From: Sphingomonas horti
Lineage (GTDB): Bacteria; Pseudomonadota; Alphaproteobacteria; Sphingomonadales; Sphingomonadaceae
DNA: 64,000 nucleotides
NCBI RefSeq assembly: GCF_009753715.1
Contig: NZ_WQMS01000013.1
Coordinates: 190,796 to 254,795 of the forward strand
Direction of reading: 5' to 3'
The notes beneath the pieces were generated by a model that did not search any database, was not told where the DNA came from, and saw only the letters and a list, made by a program, of their open reading frames with translations. Position numbers and translations under genes: made by a program. Below, one piece after another: positions 37,215-44,677 of this stretch; the stretch's first letter is position 1; each line of letters begins with the position of its first letter.

Positions 37215-38669
37215 ATGAACGAAACCGGCATCCTGGCCTTCGGCGCCTATATCCCGCGGCGGCGGCTGCAGCGCGCGGCGGTCCATGCGGCCAACACATG
37301 GTTCGCGCCGGGCTTGGCCGGCCTCGCCAGGGGCGAACGCGCCATCGCAAATTGGGACGAGGATTCGATCACCATGGCGGTGGAAGCGGCGCGCGACTGC
37401 CTCACCGGGTTCGACCGGGCCGGTGTGGAAGGACTGACGCTCGCTTCGACCACTTTGCCTTTCGCCGACCGGCTGAACGCGGGCGCGGTCAAGGAAGCCC
37501 TGAACCTGTCCGACGATATCGCCGCGTCGGATGCGACCGGGAGCCTGCGCGCCGGCACCTCGGCACTGATCCAGGCGCTGGACAGTGGCCGCACCCGGCT
37601 GGTCGCAGCGGCCGATCTCCGTAAGGCGCGCGCCGCATCGGAAGCTGAGCTGACCTATGGCGATGCTGCCGCGGCCGTGCTCGTCGGACAGGGCGAGCCC
37701 ATCGCGCGGGTGCTCCACACGTACAGCGGCACGGTCGATTTCGTCGATCACTTCCGCCAGTCGGATCAACCCTACGACTATGGCTGGGAAGCGCGCTGGA
37801 TCAGGGATGAAGGCTATACCAAGCTGCTCGGCGGGGCGATCGCTGCGGCGCTGGGCGGCGCGGGCCTGAACGGCGATGCGATCCGCCATGCGGCGATCCC
37901 CGTGACCGCAAAGGGCGTGGCGGAAGGGCTCGCCAAGAAGGCCGGGATCGGCGCCGATGCGGTCCTCGACCCGCTCGGCGCGACGGTCGGCGACAGCGGC
38001 GCGGCGCATCCTTTGCTGCTGCTCTGCGCGGCGCTGGAACGCGCGCGGCCCGGCGAACGCATCCTGGTCGCCGGTTTCGGCCAGGGTACGGACGTGCTGC
38101 TTCTGGAAGCAACCGACACCCTCCCCCGCCTCGTGTCGCGCAAGGGCGTTCGCGGTCATCTCGCCGACCGGCAGCAGGACAGCAATTACATGCGCTTCCT
38201 GTTCCATCGCGGCGTGCTCGACATGGAGCGCGGCATGCGTGCGGAGATGGACCAGAAGCAGCCCGGTACGACGCTCTATCGCAACCGCAAGGCCGTGCTG
38301 GGCCTGGTCGGCGGGCGCGACGTCAAGACGGGCACGGTCCAGTTTCCGAAGTCCGAGATCGGCGTCAACCCGAACGATCGCTCGACCGGTCGGCAAGAGG
38401 ATCACCCGCTTGCGGAGAGCCGGGCGCGAATCGTGACCTACACGGCCGACAGGCTGACCTACTCGCCCGATCCGCCCACCTATTACGGTACGATCGACTT
38501 TGACGGCGGCGGGCGGATGGTCGCCGAGTTTGCCGAAGTGACGGCCGAGGACGTCGAGGTCGGCGCGGAAATGCGGATGGTGTTCCGCATCAAGGCCAAG
38601 GACGAAAGCCGCCACTTCACGAAATACTTCTGGAAAGCCGTGCCGGTCAGAGGAGAACGCAATGCTTGA
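37215..38669 (+). CDS. HMG-CoA synthase-like thiolase-fold protein with C-terminal OB domain
   Basis: A 484-residue protein: a thiolase-fold domain (about 1-330) related to HMG-CoA synthases and KAS III, and a C-terminal DUF35-type OB domain (about 370-480; VTYTADRLTYSPDPPTYYG). The helix that should begin with the nucleophilic Cys reads DATGSLRAGTSAL (residues 106-118), where archaeal HMG-CoA synthase has a Cys in an (A)CKAGT motif; no Cys is present. So it may be non-catalytic or use another chemistry. It overlaps the acyl-CoA dehydrogenase gene by 8 bases, suggesting a role in acyl-CoA metabolism. Confidence 0.8.
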   Translation: MNETGILAFGAYIPRRRLQRAAVHAANTWFAPGLAGLARGERAIANWDEDSITMAVEAARDCLTGFDRAGVEGLTLASTTLPFADRLNAGAVKEALNLSDDIAASDATGSLRAGTSALIQALDSGRTRLVAAADLRKARAASEAELTYGDAAAAVLVGQGEPIARVLHTYSGTVDFVDHFRQSDQPYDYGWEARWIRDEGYTKLLGGAIAAALGGAGLNGDAIRHAAIPVTAKGVAEGLAKKAGIGADAVLDPLGATVGDSGAAHPLLLLCAALERARPGERILVAGFGQGTDVLLLEATDTLPRLVSRKGVRGHLADRQQDSNYMRFLFHRGVLDMERGMRAEMDQKQPGTTLYRNRKAVLGLVGGRDVKTGTVQFPKSEIGVNPNDRSTGRQEDHPLAESRARIVTYTADRLTYSPDPPTYYGTIDFDGGGRMVAEFAEVTAEDVEVGAEMRMVFRIKAKDESRHFTKYFWKAVPVRGERNA

Positions 38670-39840
38670 CCAACCCCGCCGCGGCATGGACGCGGAGATC
38701 TACGAGGCGTTCATCGAGCAGCTCGACCGCTTCGTCCGCGAGCGGCTGATCCCGGCCGAGGACCGCGTCGAGGAGCTCGGCCGCGTGCCGGACGACATCC
38801 TGGCCGAGATGCGCGAGATGGGCCTGTTCGGGGTGACGATGCCCGAGGATTATGGCGGCGCGGGCATGAACATCAGCCAGTATATCGGCTTCGTCCAGGC
38901 GCTCGCCTATGCGGCGCCCGCATTCCGTTCGATCCTGTCGATCAATGTCGGCATGGTGAACTCTGCGATCTCGAACTTCGGGACCGAGGAGCAGAAGCGG
39001 GAGTGGCTGCCCAAGCTCGCCGGCGGCATGGTCGCGGCGTTCGGGCTGACCGAGCCGGACAGCGGCTCCGACAGCGCGGCGATGAAGACGCGGGCGGTGA
39101 AGTCCGGCAACGGCTATGTCCTGAACGGCACCAAGCGCTACATCACCAATGCGCCGTTTGCGGACATGATCCTTGTGATGGCCCGAACGAATGCCGAGGC
39201 GCTGCCCAAGAACGCACACGTCTCCGCCTTCCTGGTTCCCCGCACCGCGCCGGGCGTCACGATCGGCAAGCCTGACGGCAAGATGGGCCAGACGGGCGCT
39301 CAGATCGCCGACGTGATCCTGGAGGACGTGCATGTCGGCGGCGAGGCGCTGCTGGGGGCCACGGAAGGGATCGGCTTCCGCGCGGCGATGACCAGCCTCA
39401 ACAACGGCCGTTTGTCCGTCGCGGGCGCGAGCGTCGGCTATGCCAAGCGCATCCTCGACACGGGCCTCAGATACGCGACCGAACGTAAGGCATTCGGCGA
39501 GCCGATCGCGAACTTCCAGCTGATCCAGGCGATGCTGGCCGACTCCCGGACCGAAATCTACGCAGCCGATTGCATGGTGAAGGACGCCTGCGCCCGCGCC
39601 GATCGCGGCGAGAACGTGATCGTCGAAGCGGCCGCAGCGAAGATGTTCGCCTCGGAAATGTGCGGCCGGGTCGCGGACCGGGTCGTCCAGATCCACGGCG
39701 GCGCGGGCTATTTGAAGGAATATCTGGCGGAGCGGTTCTACCGCGACGTGCGCATCTACCGCATCTACGAAGGCACCACGCAGATCCTGCAACTGGTGAT
39801 CGCGAAGAACATGCTGCGGGAGGTTGGGGCGAATGTCTGA
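38662..39840 (+). CDS. Acyl-CoA dehydrogenase
   Basis: A 392-residue FAD-dependent acyl-CoA dehydrogenase. Signatures are FGLTEPDSGSDSAAMKTRA (residues about 129-147), the FAD/substrate segment RYITNAPFADMILVMARTN, the arginine-bearing TERKAFGEPIANFQ, and the C-terminal catalytic region QIHGGAGYLKEYLAERFYRD ending with YEGTTQIL. It oxidises an acyl-CoA to the 2-enoyl-CoA. Its 8-base overlap with the HMG-CoA-synthase-like gene indicates a common pathway. Chain-length preference cannot be read from sequence. Confidence 0.93.
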   Translation: MLDQPRRGMDAEIYEAFIEQLDRFVRERLIPAEDRVEELGRVPDDILAEMREMGLFGVTMPEDYGGAGMNISQYIGFVQALAYAAPAFRSILSINVGMVNSAISNFGTEEQKREWLPKLAGGMVAAFGLTEPDSGSDSAAMKTRAVKSGNGYVLNGTKRYITNAPFADMILVMARTNAEALPKNAHVSAFLVPRTAPGVTIGKPDGKMGQTGAQIADVILEDVHVGGEALLGATEGIGFRAAMTSLNNGRLSVAGASVGYAKRILDTGLRYATERKAFGEPIANFQLIQAMLADSRTEIYAADCMVKDACARADRGENVIVEAAAAKMFASEMCGRVADRVVQIHGGAGYLKEYLAERFYRDVRIYRIYEGTTQILQLVIAKNMLREVGANV

Positions 39841-39841
39841 A

Positions 39842-39989
39842 ATCCTCCCCAAGCTCGCTTGGGGAGGGGGACCACGCGAAGCGTGGTGGAGGGGCCGCAG
39901 CGCAGCGAGGACGATCACCCTCCGCTTCGCTCCGGGCCCCTCCACCGGCTGCGCCGGTCCCCCTCCCCTCGGCTTTACCGAGGGGAGGA
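39842..39989. repeat. Composite palindromic repeat, copy 2
   Basis: About 148 bases with the same nested hairpins as the copy at 35442-35589 (outer TCCTCCCC/GGGGAGGA; inner GTGGAGGGGCC/GGCCCCTCCAC). It fills the whole gap between the acyl-CoA dehydrogenase stop and the xthA start, and its last bases, GGGGAGGA, form the xthA ribosome site. Confidence 0.85.
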
Positions 39990-39993
39990 TTTG

Positions 39994-40767
39994 GTGAAAA
40001 TCGCCACCTACAATGTGAACGGCGTCAATGGGCGGCTTCCGGTCCTGCTGCGCTGGCTGGAGCGATCGCGCCCCGATATCGTCTGCCTGCAGGAGCTGAA
40101 GGCTCCGCAGGAAAAGTTCCCGGAAACCGCGATCAATGCCGCCGGCTACGAGGCGATCTGGCACGGGCAGAAATCCTGGAACGGCGTCGCGATCCTGAGC
40201 CGCGTCGGCACGCCCGTAGAGACGCGGCGCGGCCTGCCGGACGACCCCGACCCGAGCCACAGCCGCTATATCGAGGCGGCGGTCAACGGGCTGATCGTTG
40301 GCGGCCTGTATTTGCCCAACGGCAATCCGAAGCCGGGGCCGAAGTTCGATTACAAGCTCGCCTGGTTCGACGCGCTGATCGATCACGCCGCTGATCTGAT
40401 CGCGTGCGGCGCGCCGGTGATCCTGGCGGGCGACTATAATGTCATGCCGACCGACCGGGACGTGTACAAACCCGAACGCTGGCTTGATGACGCGCTGTTC
40501 GCGCCCGAGGCGCGCGCCGCCTATGCCCGGCTGCTGGCACAGGGCTGGACCGACGCGCTGCGCACGCTGCACGCCGACGAGACGATCTACACTTTCTGGG
40601 ACTATTTCCGGAACGCGTTCGCTCGCGATGCCGGCTTGCGCATCGACCATCTGCTGCTGAGTCCTGCCCTCGCCCCGCGGCTTCGTCGTGCCGAGGTGGA
40701 CCGGGAGGTGCGAAGCTGGGAAAAGACCAGCGACCATGCGCCGGTATGGGTGGAGCTGGAGGGCTGA
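39994..40767 (+). CDS. xthA: Exodeoxyribonuclease III
   Basis: A 257-residue EEP-family AP endonuclease/3'-exonuclease of base-excision repair. Motifs are the Asn in IATYNVNGVNGRLP, the metal Glu in CLQELKAP, the GDYNVMPTDRDVY centre, and the C-terminal RIDHLLLS and TSDHAPVWVEL with the catalytic His. The GTG at 39994 is five bases after GGGGAGGA; a TTG one codon earlier is possible but less likely. Confidence 0.94.
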   Translation: MKIATYNVNGVNGRLPVLLRWLERSRPDIVCLQELKAPQEKFPETAINAAGYEAIWHGQKSWNGVAILSRVGTPVETRRGLPDDPDPSHSRYIEAAVNGLIVGGLYLPNGNPKPGPKFDYKLAWFDALIDHAADLIACGAPVILAGDYNVMPTDRDVYKPERWLDDALFAPEARAAYARLLAQGWTDALRTLHADETIYTFWDYFRNAFARDAGLRIDHLLLSPALAPRLRRAEVDREVRSWEKTSDHAPVWVELEG

Positions 40768-40768
40768 G

Positions 40769-41104
40769 GTGGCGAGCGATCCGAAGACCGTCGAGTTCAT
40801 CCTCGACCAGCTGAACGCGGCTAGCGCCGAGGTCTCGGCGAAGAAGATGTTCGGCGAATATGGCCTCTATCTCGACGGCAAGATGGTCGCGATGATCTGC
40901 GACGACCAATTGTTCGTGAAGCCGACGCCCGAAGGCCGCGCCTTCGCCGGCCCGATCGAGGAAGCGCCGCCCTATCCGCAGGCCAAGCCCTGCCTGCTGG
41001 TCGACGGCGACCGCTGGGACGATGGCGACTGGCTGGTGGAGCTGTTCCGGGTCAGCGCGGCGGCCCTGCCGGCACCGAAGCCGAAGAAGGCCAAGTCTAT
41101 TTAG
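40769..41104 (+). CDS. TfoX/Sxy N-terminal-domain protein
   Basis: A 111-residue protein with the TfoX N-terminal domain: VSAKKMFGEYGLYLDGKMVAMIC and LFVKPTPEGRAF are the family segments. Full-length TfoX controls natural competence, but stand-alone N-terminal-domain proteins are common and of unknown function. The start codon GTG at 40769 is one base after the xthA stop, so the two genes are probably co-transcribed. A Lys/Pro-rich tail follows the domain. Confidence 0.85.
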   Translation: MASDPKTVEFILDQLNAASAEVSAKKMFGEYGLYLDGKMVAMICDDQLFVKPTPEGRAFAGPIEEAPPYPQAKPCLLVDGDRWDDGDWLVELFRVSAAALPAPKPKKAKSI

Positions 41105-41127
41105 GACGGGTATCCGTCAAACAGGCC

Positions 41128-41217
41128 GTTCGGGCTGAGCTTGTCGAAGCCCAATTTTTTCCTTTCTGCCTCGTGAGAACAACAAGAAAGGAGGGTTCCG
41201 ACAGGCTCAGCCCAAAC
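41128..41217. repeat. Inverted repeat with T-run after the TfoX-like gene
   Basis: Imperfect arms at 41128-41148 (GTTCGGGCTGAGCTTGTCGAA) and 41196-41217 (TTCCGACAGGCTCAGCCCAAAC) face each other. A short GGGCT/AGCCC stem followed by T6 at 41155-41160 in the left arm could end transcription of the xthA-tfoX pair. The arm sequence is of a widely dispersed type. Confidence 0.65.
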
Positions 41218-41248
41218 GGAGCGGGCGAGGCGATCCCCAAACATTCAG

Positions 41249-42022
41249 CTACCGTGGCCAGCCCTCAGTCTCCTCCCCCTCCTCCGGCGGGAGCTGTTGG
41301 ATCATCCATGTGTGGTTCTGCACGATCGTCGCCGGGACCGCCTGGCCGCTCGGATCGCGCGACGGCTTGAACCGGAAGCGCTCGACGATCAGGCGGCAGG
41401 CGGTGTTGTCGAGGTCCACGGAGCCGCTCGATCGCGTCACTTCGCAGCCGGTCACGCGACCGTCCACGCCGACTTCGTATCTGACGCCGACCGTGCCGCC
41501 CAAGCCCGCCTCGCCGGCCGAGGCAGGGTAATCGGAGTCCTTGATGCGGCCCTTGACCTGGCGCGGCGCGACCCAGCCGCCGCCGCCGTCGCCATTCCCC
41601 CGCCCGCCCGCGCCTCGGCCGTTGCCGAACCCGCCGGCGCCATAGCCCGGGCCGGGAATGTCGGCCGAACCCGCCGAGGGCGCGTTGGCGACGCCGGCGA
41701 TCGGCGCGACCATCACCGGGGTCGGCGGCGGCAGCTGCACCACCGGCGGCGGCAGCACGATCTGGGTCGGCTCGGCGCGCAGGTTGGGCGGCGACGCTTC
41801 GCCTTCGGGGCGCGGCGACTTGATCCTGTGCGGGATCGGCGTGGGCGGCTTGGGCCGTTCGTGCACCGGCAGCACGTCGAAGGTCTTGAGCGTTTCCACC
41901 ACGCGCCGCGGCAGCTCGGCGCGCAGCCCCGCGATCAGCGCATAGGCGAGCAGCACGTGCACGAGCGCCACGCCCGCGACGGACGCCGCCCGCTCCTTGC
42001 TCCAGCGCTGTTCAACATACAT
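41249..42022 (-). CDS. TonB energy transducer
   Basis: A 257-residue TonB protein: cytoplasmic N-terminus, one membrane helix (about 14-33; AASVAGVALVHVLLAYALIAGL in two overlapping parts), a long periplasmic linker rich in Pro, Glu and Gly, and a C-terminal TonB domain (about 165-250; GGTVGVRYEVGVDGRVTGCEV, ACRLIVERFRFKPSRDPSG). TonB couples the proton-motive force, with ExbB/ExbD, to outer-membrane receptors such as the one at 51911. ExbBD are not in the window. Confidence 0.93.
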   Translation of the reverse strand: MYVEQRWSKERAASVAGVALVHVLLAYALIAGLRAELPRRVVETLKTFDVLPVHERPKPPTPIPHRIKSPRPEGEASPPNLRAEPTQIVLPPPVVQLPPPTPVMVAPIAGVANAPSAGSADIPGPGYGAGGFGNGRGAGGRGNGDGGGGWVAPRQVKGRIKDSDYPASAGEAGLGGTVGVRYEVGVDGRVTGCEVTRSSGSVDLDNTACRLIVERFRFKPSRDPSGQAVPATIVQNHTWMIQQLPPEEGEETEGWPR

Positions 42023-42098
42023 CGCTCGACCCTCGCGCCATCAACGCGCGGGGCTGCCGATAGCGCCCTGCACCTGAACGGGCGCTGATAAGCCGCTG

Positions 42099-43022
42099 TT
42101 ATCGGTTCAGATTGTGCAGGCCGAGCCCGGGCCTGGGCCAGTCCATCGCGACGAGTCTACCGGTGCCGGACAGAGTGATGTAGGCCGTGCGCAGCTCCGG
42201 CCCGCCCCAGCAGATATTGGTTGTGAACGGATCGCCGGTCGGCACGAACTCGACCAGCTCTCCGTGCGGCGAAATCACGGAGATGCCGCCATTGCCGATC
42301 GTCGCCACGCAGATATTGCCGGCGCTGTCGACGCCCAGGCTGTCGAACCAGCTATAGCCGCCCGCGCCATAGAGGAATTGCGCCCCGGTGCCGGTCAGGC
42401 TCTCGCCTTTCGCCAGCTTGCCCGGCGCCTCGATGTCGAACGCCCACAGCTTCGCGGTGTAGGTCTCCGCGACATAGAGCCGCTTGCCGTCGGGCGAGAG
42501 GCCGATGCCGTTGGGGTTCTCCATCGGGAACACGGCTTCCTCGATATGGCTGCCATCCGCTTTGGCGTAGAAGACGCCCACGACGTCGCGCGACCGCTCG
42601 AACGTCTTGCCGTGATCGGTGAACCAGAAGCCGCCCTGGTCATCGAAGACGATGTCGTTGGGCCCGCGCAGCTGCACCTCGCCGGCATGGGTGTAGAGCG
42701 TCTCGAGCTTGCCGGTGTCGGGATCGATGCGCTGGATCGACCCTCCGTTCCAGTCCTTCGCGGCGCCGTGCGGGACCAGCAGGCCCTGGGTCTCCAGATA
42801 TTCGAACCCGCCATTGTTGCAGAGGTAGAGCATGCCGTCCGGCCCGAGCGCGAGGCCGTTCGGCCCGCCGCCGGGGGTCGCCACGACCTCCCTGCGATTG
42901 TCGCCCCAGCAGCGGGTGATCCGCCCGGCCTCGATCTCGACCAGGATCACGCTGGCGTCGGGCATCGCCACCGGCCCTTCGGGAAAGCGAAGGCCGTTCG
43001 CGATCTCGGTGAAGTTTTGCAC
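42099..43022 (-). CDS. SMP-30/gluconolactonase-family hydrolase
   Basis: A 307-residue six-bladed beta-propeller of the SMP-30/gluconolactonase/LRE family. Diagnostic segments are the N-terminal FPEGPVAMPDASVILVEIEAGRI with the metal Glu, GPNDIVFDDQGGFWFTDHG with the metal Asn, and LSPDGKRLYVAETYTAKLW. Members hydrolyse lactones such as gluconolactone with a divalent metal. The precise lactone is unknown. It is divergent from the aldehyde dehydrogenase gene, with a 49-base gap. Confidence 0.88.
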   Translation of the reverse strand: MQNFTEIANGLRFPEGPVAMPDASVILVEIEAGRITRCWGDNRREVVATPGGGPNGLALGPDGMLYLCNNGGFEYLETQGLLVPHGAAKDWNGGSIQRIDPDTGKLETLYTHAGEVQLRGPNDIVFDDQGGFWFTDHGKTFERSRDVVGVFYAKADGSHIEEAVFPMENPNGIGLSPDGKRLYVAETYTAKLWAFDIEAPGKLAKGESLTGTGAQFLYGAGGYSWFDSLGVDSAGNICVATIGNGGISVISPHGELVEFVPTGDPFTTNICWGGPELRTAYITLSGTGRLVAMDWPRPGLGLHNLNR

Positions 43023-43071
43023 GCGCCATCCTCCGGGCTATGGGGACCTCACGCAATGGAGTGTGACGGAA

Positions 43072-44502
43072 ATGGCCACAGCGCAATATGACGCCGACCT
43101 GAAGCTGTTCGTGAACGGCGCCTGGCGCGCGGGCGAGGACCGGCAGCCGGTGTTCAACCCGGCGACCGGTGCGACCGTCGCCGAAGTCCCGCTCGCGACC
43201 GCGGCCGACCTCGACGAAGCGCTCGCCGCCGCGGATCGCGGGTTCAAGCTGTGGAGGGCGACCGACGTCGAGGCGCGCGCGGCGATCCTGCACAAGGCGG
43301 CCGCGCTGATCCGCGAGCGCGCAGACCGGATCGCCACGCTGATGACGATGGAACAGGGCAAGCCGATCGGCGAGGCGCGCGGCGAGGTCGCCGGCTCCGC
43401 CCAGCTGTTCGACTATTATGCCGAGGAAGCGAAGCGCGCCTATGGCCGCGTGCTGGTGCGGCCGACCGGCCAGCGCTCGATCGTGATCAAGCAGCCGGTC
43501 GGCCCGGTCGCGTCGTTCACGCCGTGGAATTTCCCGGTCTATCTGATGGCGAAGAAGCTGGCGGCGGCGCTGGCGGCCGGCTGCTCGGTGATCGCCAAGC
43601 CGCCCGAAGAGACGCCCGGCTGCACCTCCGCGATCATGCAGGCGCTCGCCGATGCCGGCCTGCCCGCCGGAGTGGCGCAGCTGGTGTTCGGCGTGCCGGA
43701 CACGGTCAGCCGCCACCTGCTCGCCTCGCCGGTGATCCGCAAGGTCAGCTTCACCGGGTCGGTGCCGGTCGGGCGTCACCTGATGAAGCTCGCGGCCGAC
43801 GGGCTGAAGCGGGTGACGATGGAGCTGGGCGGCCACGCGCCGGTGCTGATCTTCGACGATTGCGACCTGGAGCGCACGCTCGACATGGTCGTGCCGCAGA
43901 AGTTCCGGAACGCGGGCCAGGTCTGCGTCTCCCCCACCCGCTTCTATGTGCAGCAGGGCGTGTACGACCGTTTCGTCAGCGAGTTCGCCGCGCGCACCCA
44001 GAAATGGCAGGTCGGCGACGGCCTGGAACCCGCCACAAAAATGGGCCCGCTCGCCAACAAGCGGCGCCCGGATGCGATCGAAGTGCTGGTCGAGGATGCG
44101 GTCGCCAAGGGCGCGAAGCTGGCGGCCGGCGGCGAGCGCTTCGGCGATGGCTTCTTCTACAAGCCGACTTTGCTCGCCGACGTACCGCTGGAAGCGCGGG
44201 TGATGAACGAGGAGCCGTTCGGCCCCGTCGCCGTCGCTCGCCCGTTCGCGACCGAGGAGGAAGCGATCGAGCAGGCCAACCGCCTCCCCTATGGCCTCGC
44301 CGCCTTCGCCTTCACCGAGAATGGCCGCCGCGCGAACCGGCTGGGCGACCTGATCGAGGCGGGCATGGTCGGCATCAACACTTTCGCGATCTCCGGCGCC
44401 GACACGCCGTTCGGCGGCGTGAAGGATTCGGGCTTCGGCAGCGAGGGCGGGCCGGAGGGCCTCGACAGTTACATGGTCGTGAAGGCGATCCATCAGGCAT
44501 AG
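43072..44502 (+). CDS. NAD(P)-dependent aldehyde dehydrogenase, succinate-semialdehyde type
   Basis: A 476-residue aldehyde dehydrogenase. The oxyanion Asn segment PWNFPVYLMAKKLAAALAAG, the catalytic Glu in VTMELGGHAPVLIF and the nucleophilic Cys in NAGQVCVSPTRFYV are present, and FGGVKDSGFGSEGGPEGLDSY is the C-terminal signature of the GabD-like group. It likely oxidises succinate semialdehyde or a related aldehyde. The ATG at 43072 follows a weak ACGGAA. Substrate is inferred from overall similarity only. Confidence 0.9.
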   Translation: MATAQYDADLKLFVNGAWRAGEDRQPVFNPATGATVAEVPLATAADLDEALAAADRGFKLWRATDVEARAAILHKAAALIRERADRIATLMTMEQGKPIGEARGEVAGSAQLFDYYAEEAKRAYGRVLVRPTGQRSIVIKQPVGPVASFTPWNFPVYLMAKKLAAALAAGCSVIAKPPEETPGCTSAIMQALADAGLPAGVAQLVFGVPDTVSRHLLASPVIRKVSFTGSVPVGRHLMKLAADGLKRVTMELGGHAPVLIFDDCDLERTLDMVVPQKFRNAGQVCVSPTRFYVQQGVYDRFVSEFAARTQKWQVGDGLEPATKMGPLANKRRPDAIEVLVEDAVAKGAKLAAGGERFGDGFFYKPTLLADVPLEARVMNEEPFGPVAVARPFATEEEAIEQANRLPYGLAAFAFTENGRRANRLGDLIEAGMVGINTFAISGADTPFGGVKDSGFGSEGGPEGLDSYMVVKAIHQA

Positions 44503-44504
44503 CC

Positions 44505-44640
44505 CACCTCTCCCATAGGGAGAGGTCGAGTCAGCGCGGTAGCGGTGACCGGGTGAGGGGATCGTGCGCGTCCGGATAGGCCCGATCCCCTCACCCCGCT
44601 CAGGCCTTTGGCCTGAGTCGCCCTCTCCCTATGGGAGAGG
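44505..44640. repeat. Composite palindromic repeat
   Basis: Three nested hairpins fill most of the gap: CCTCTCCC/GGGAGAGG at 44507-44525, GTGAGGGGATCG/CGATCCCCTCAC at about 44553-44595, CTCAGGCC/GGCCTGAG near 44600-44617, and CCCTCTCCC/GGGAGAGGG at 44621-44641. It could serve as a bidirectional terminator. A different family from the 35442/39842 repeats, though of similar style. Confidence 0.75.
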
Positions 44641-44677
44641 GGTTGGACGGCCCGCTTGCCCCGCTTAAGGGAGGGGC

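Noticed and set aside
35442-39989. CRISPR-like repeat array
   Set aside because: The palindromes are only two copies kilobases apart, internally nested and lacking regular spacers or cas genes.
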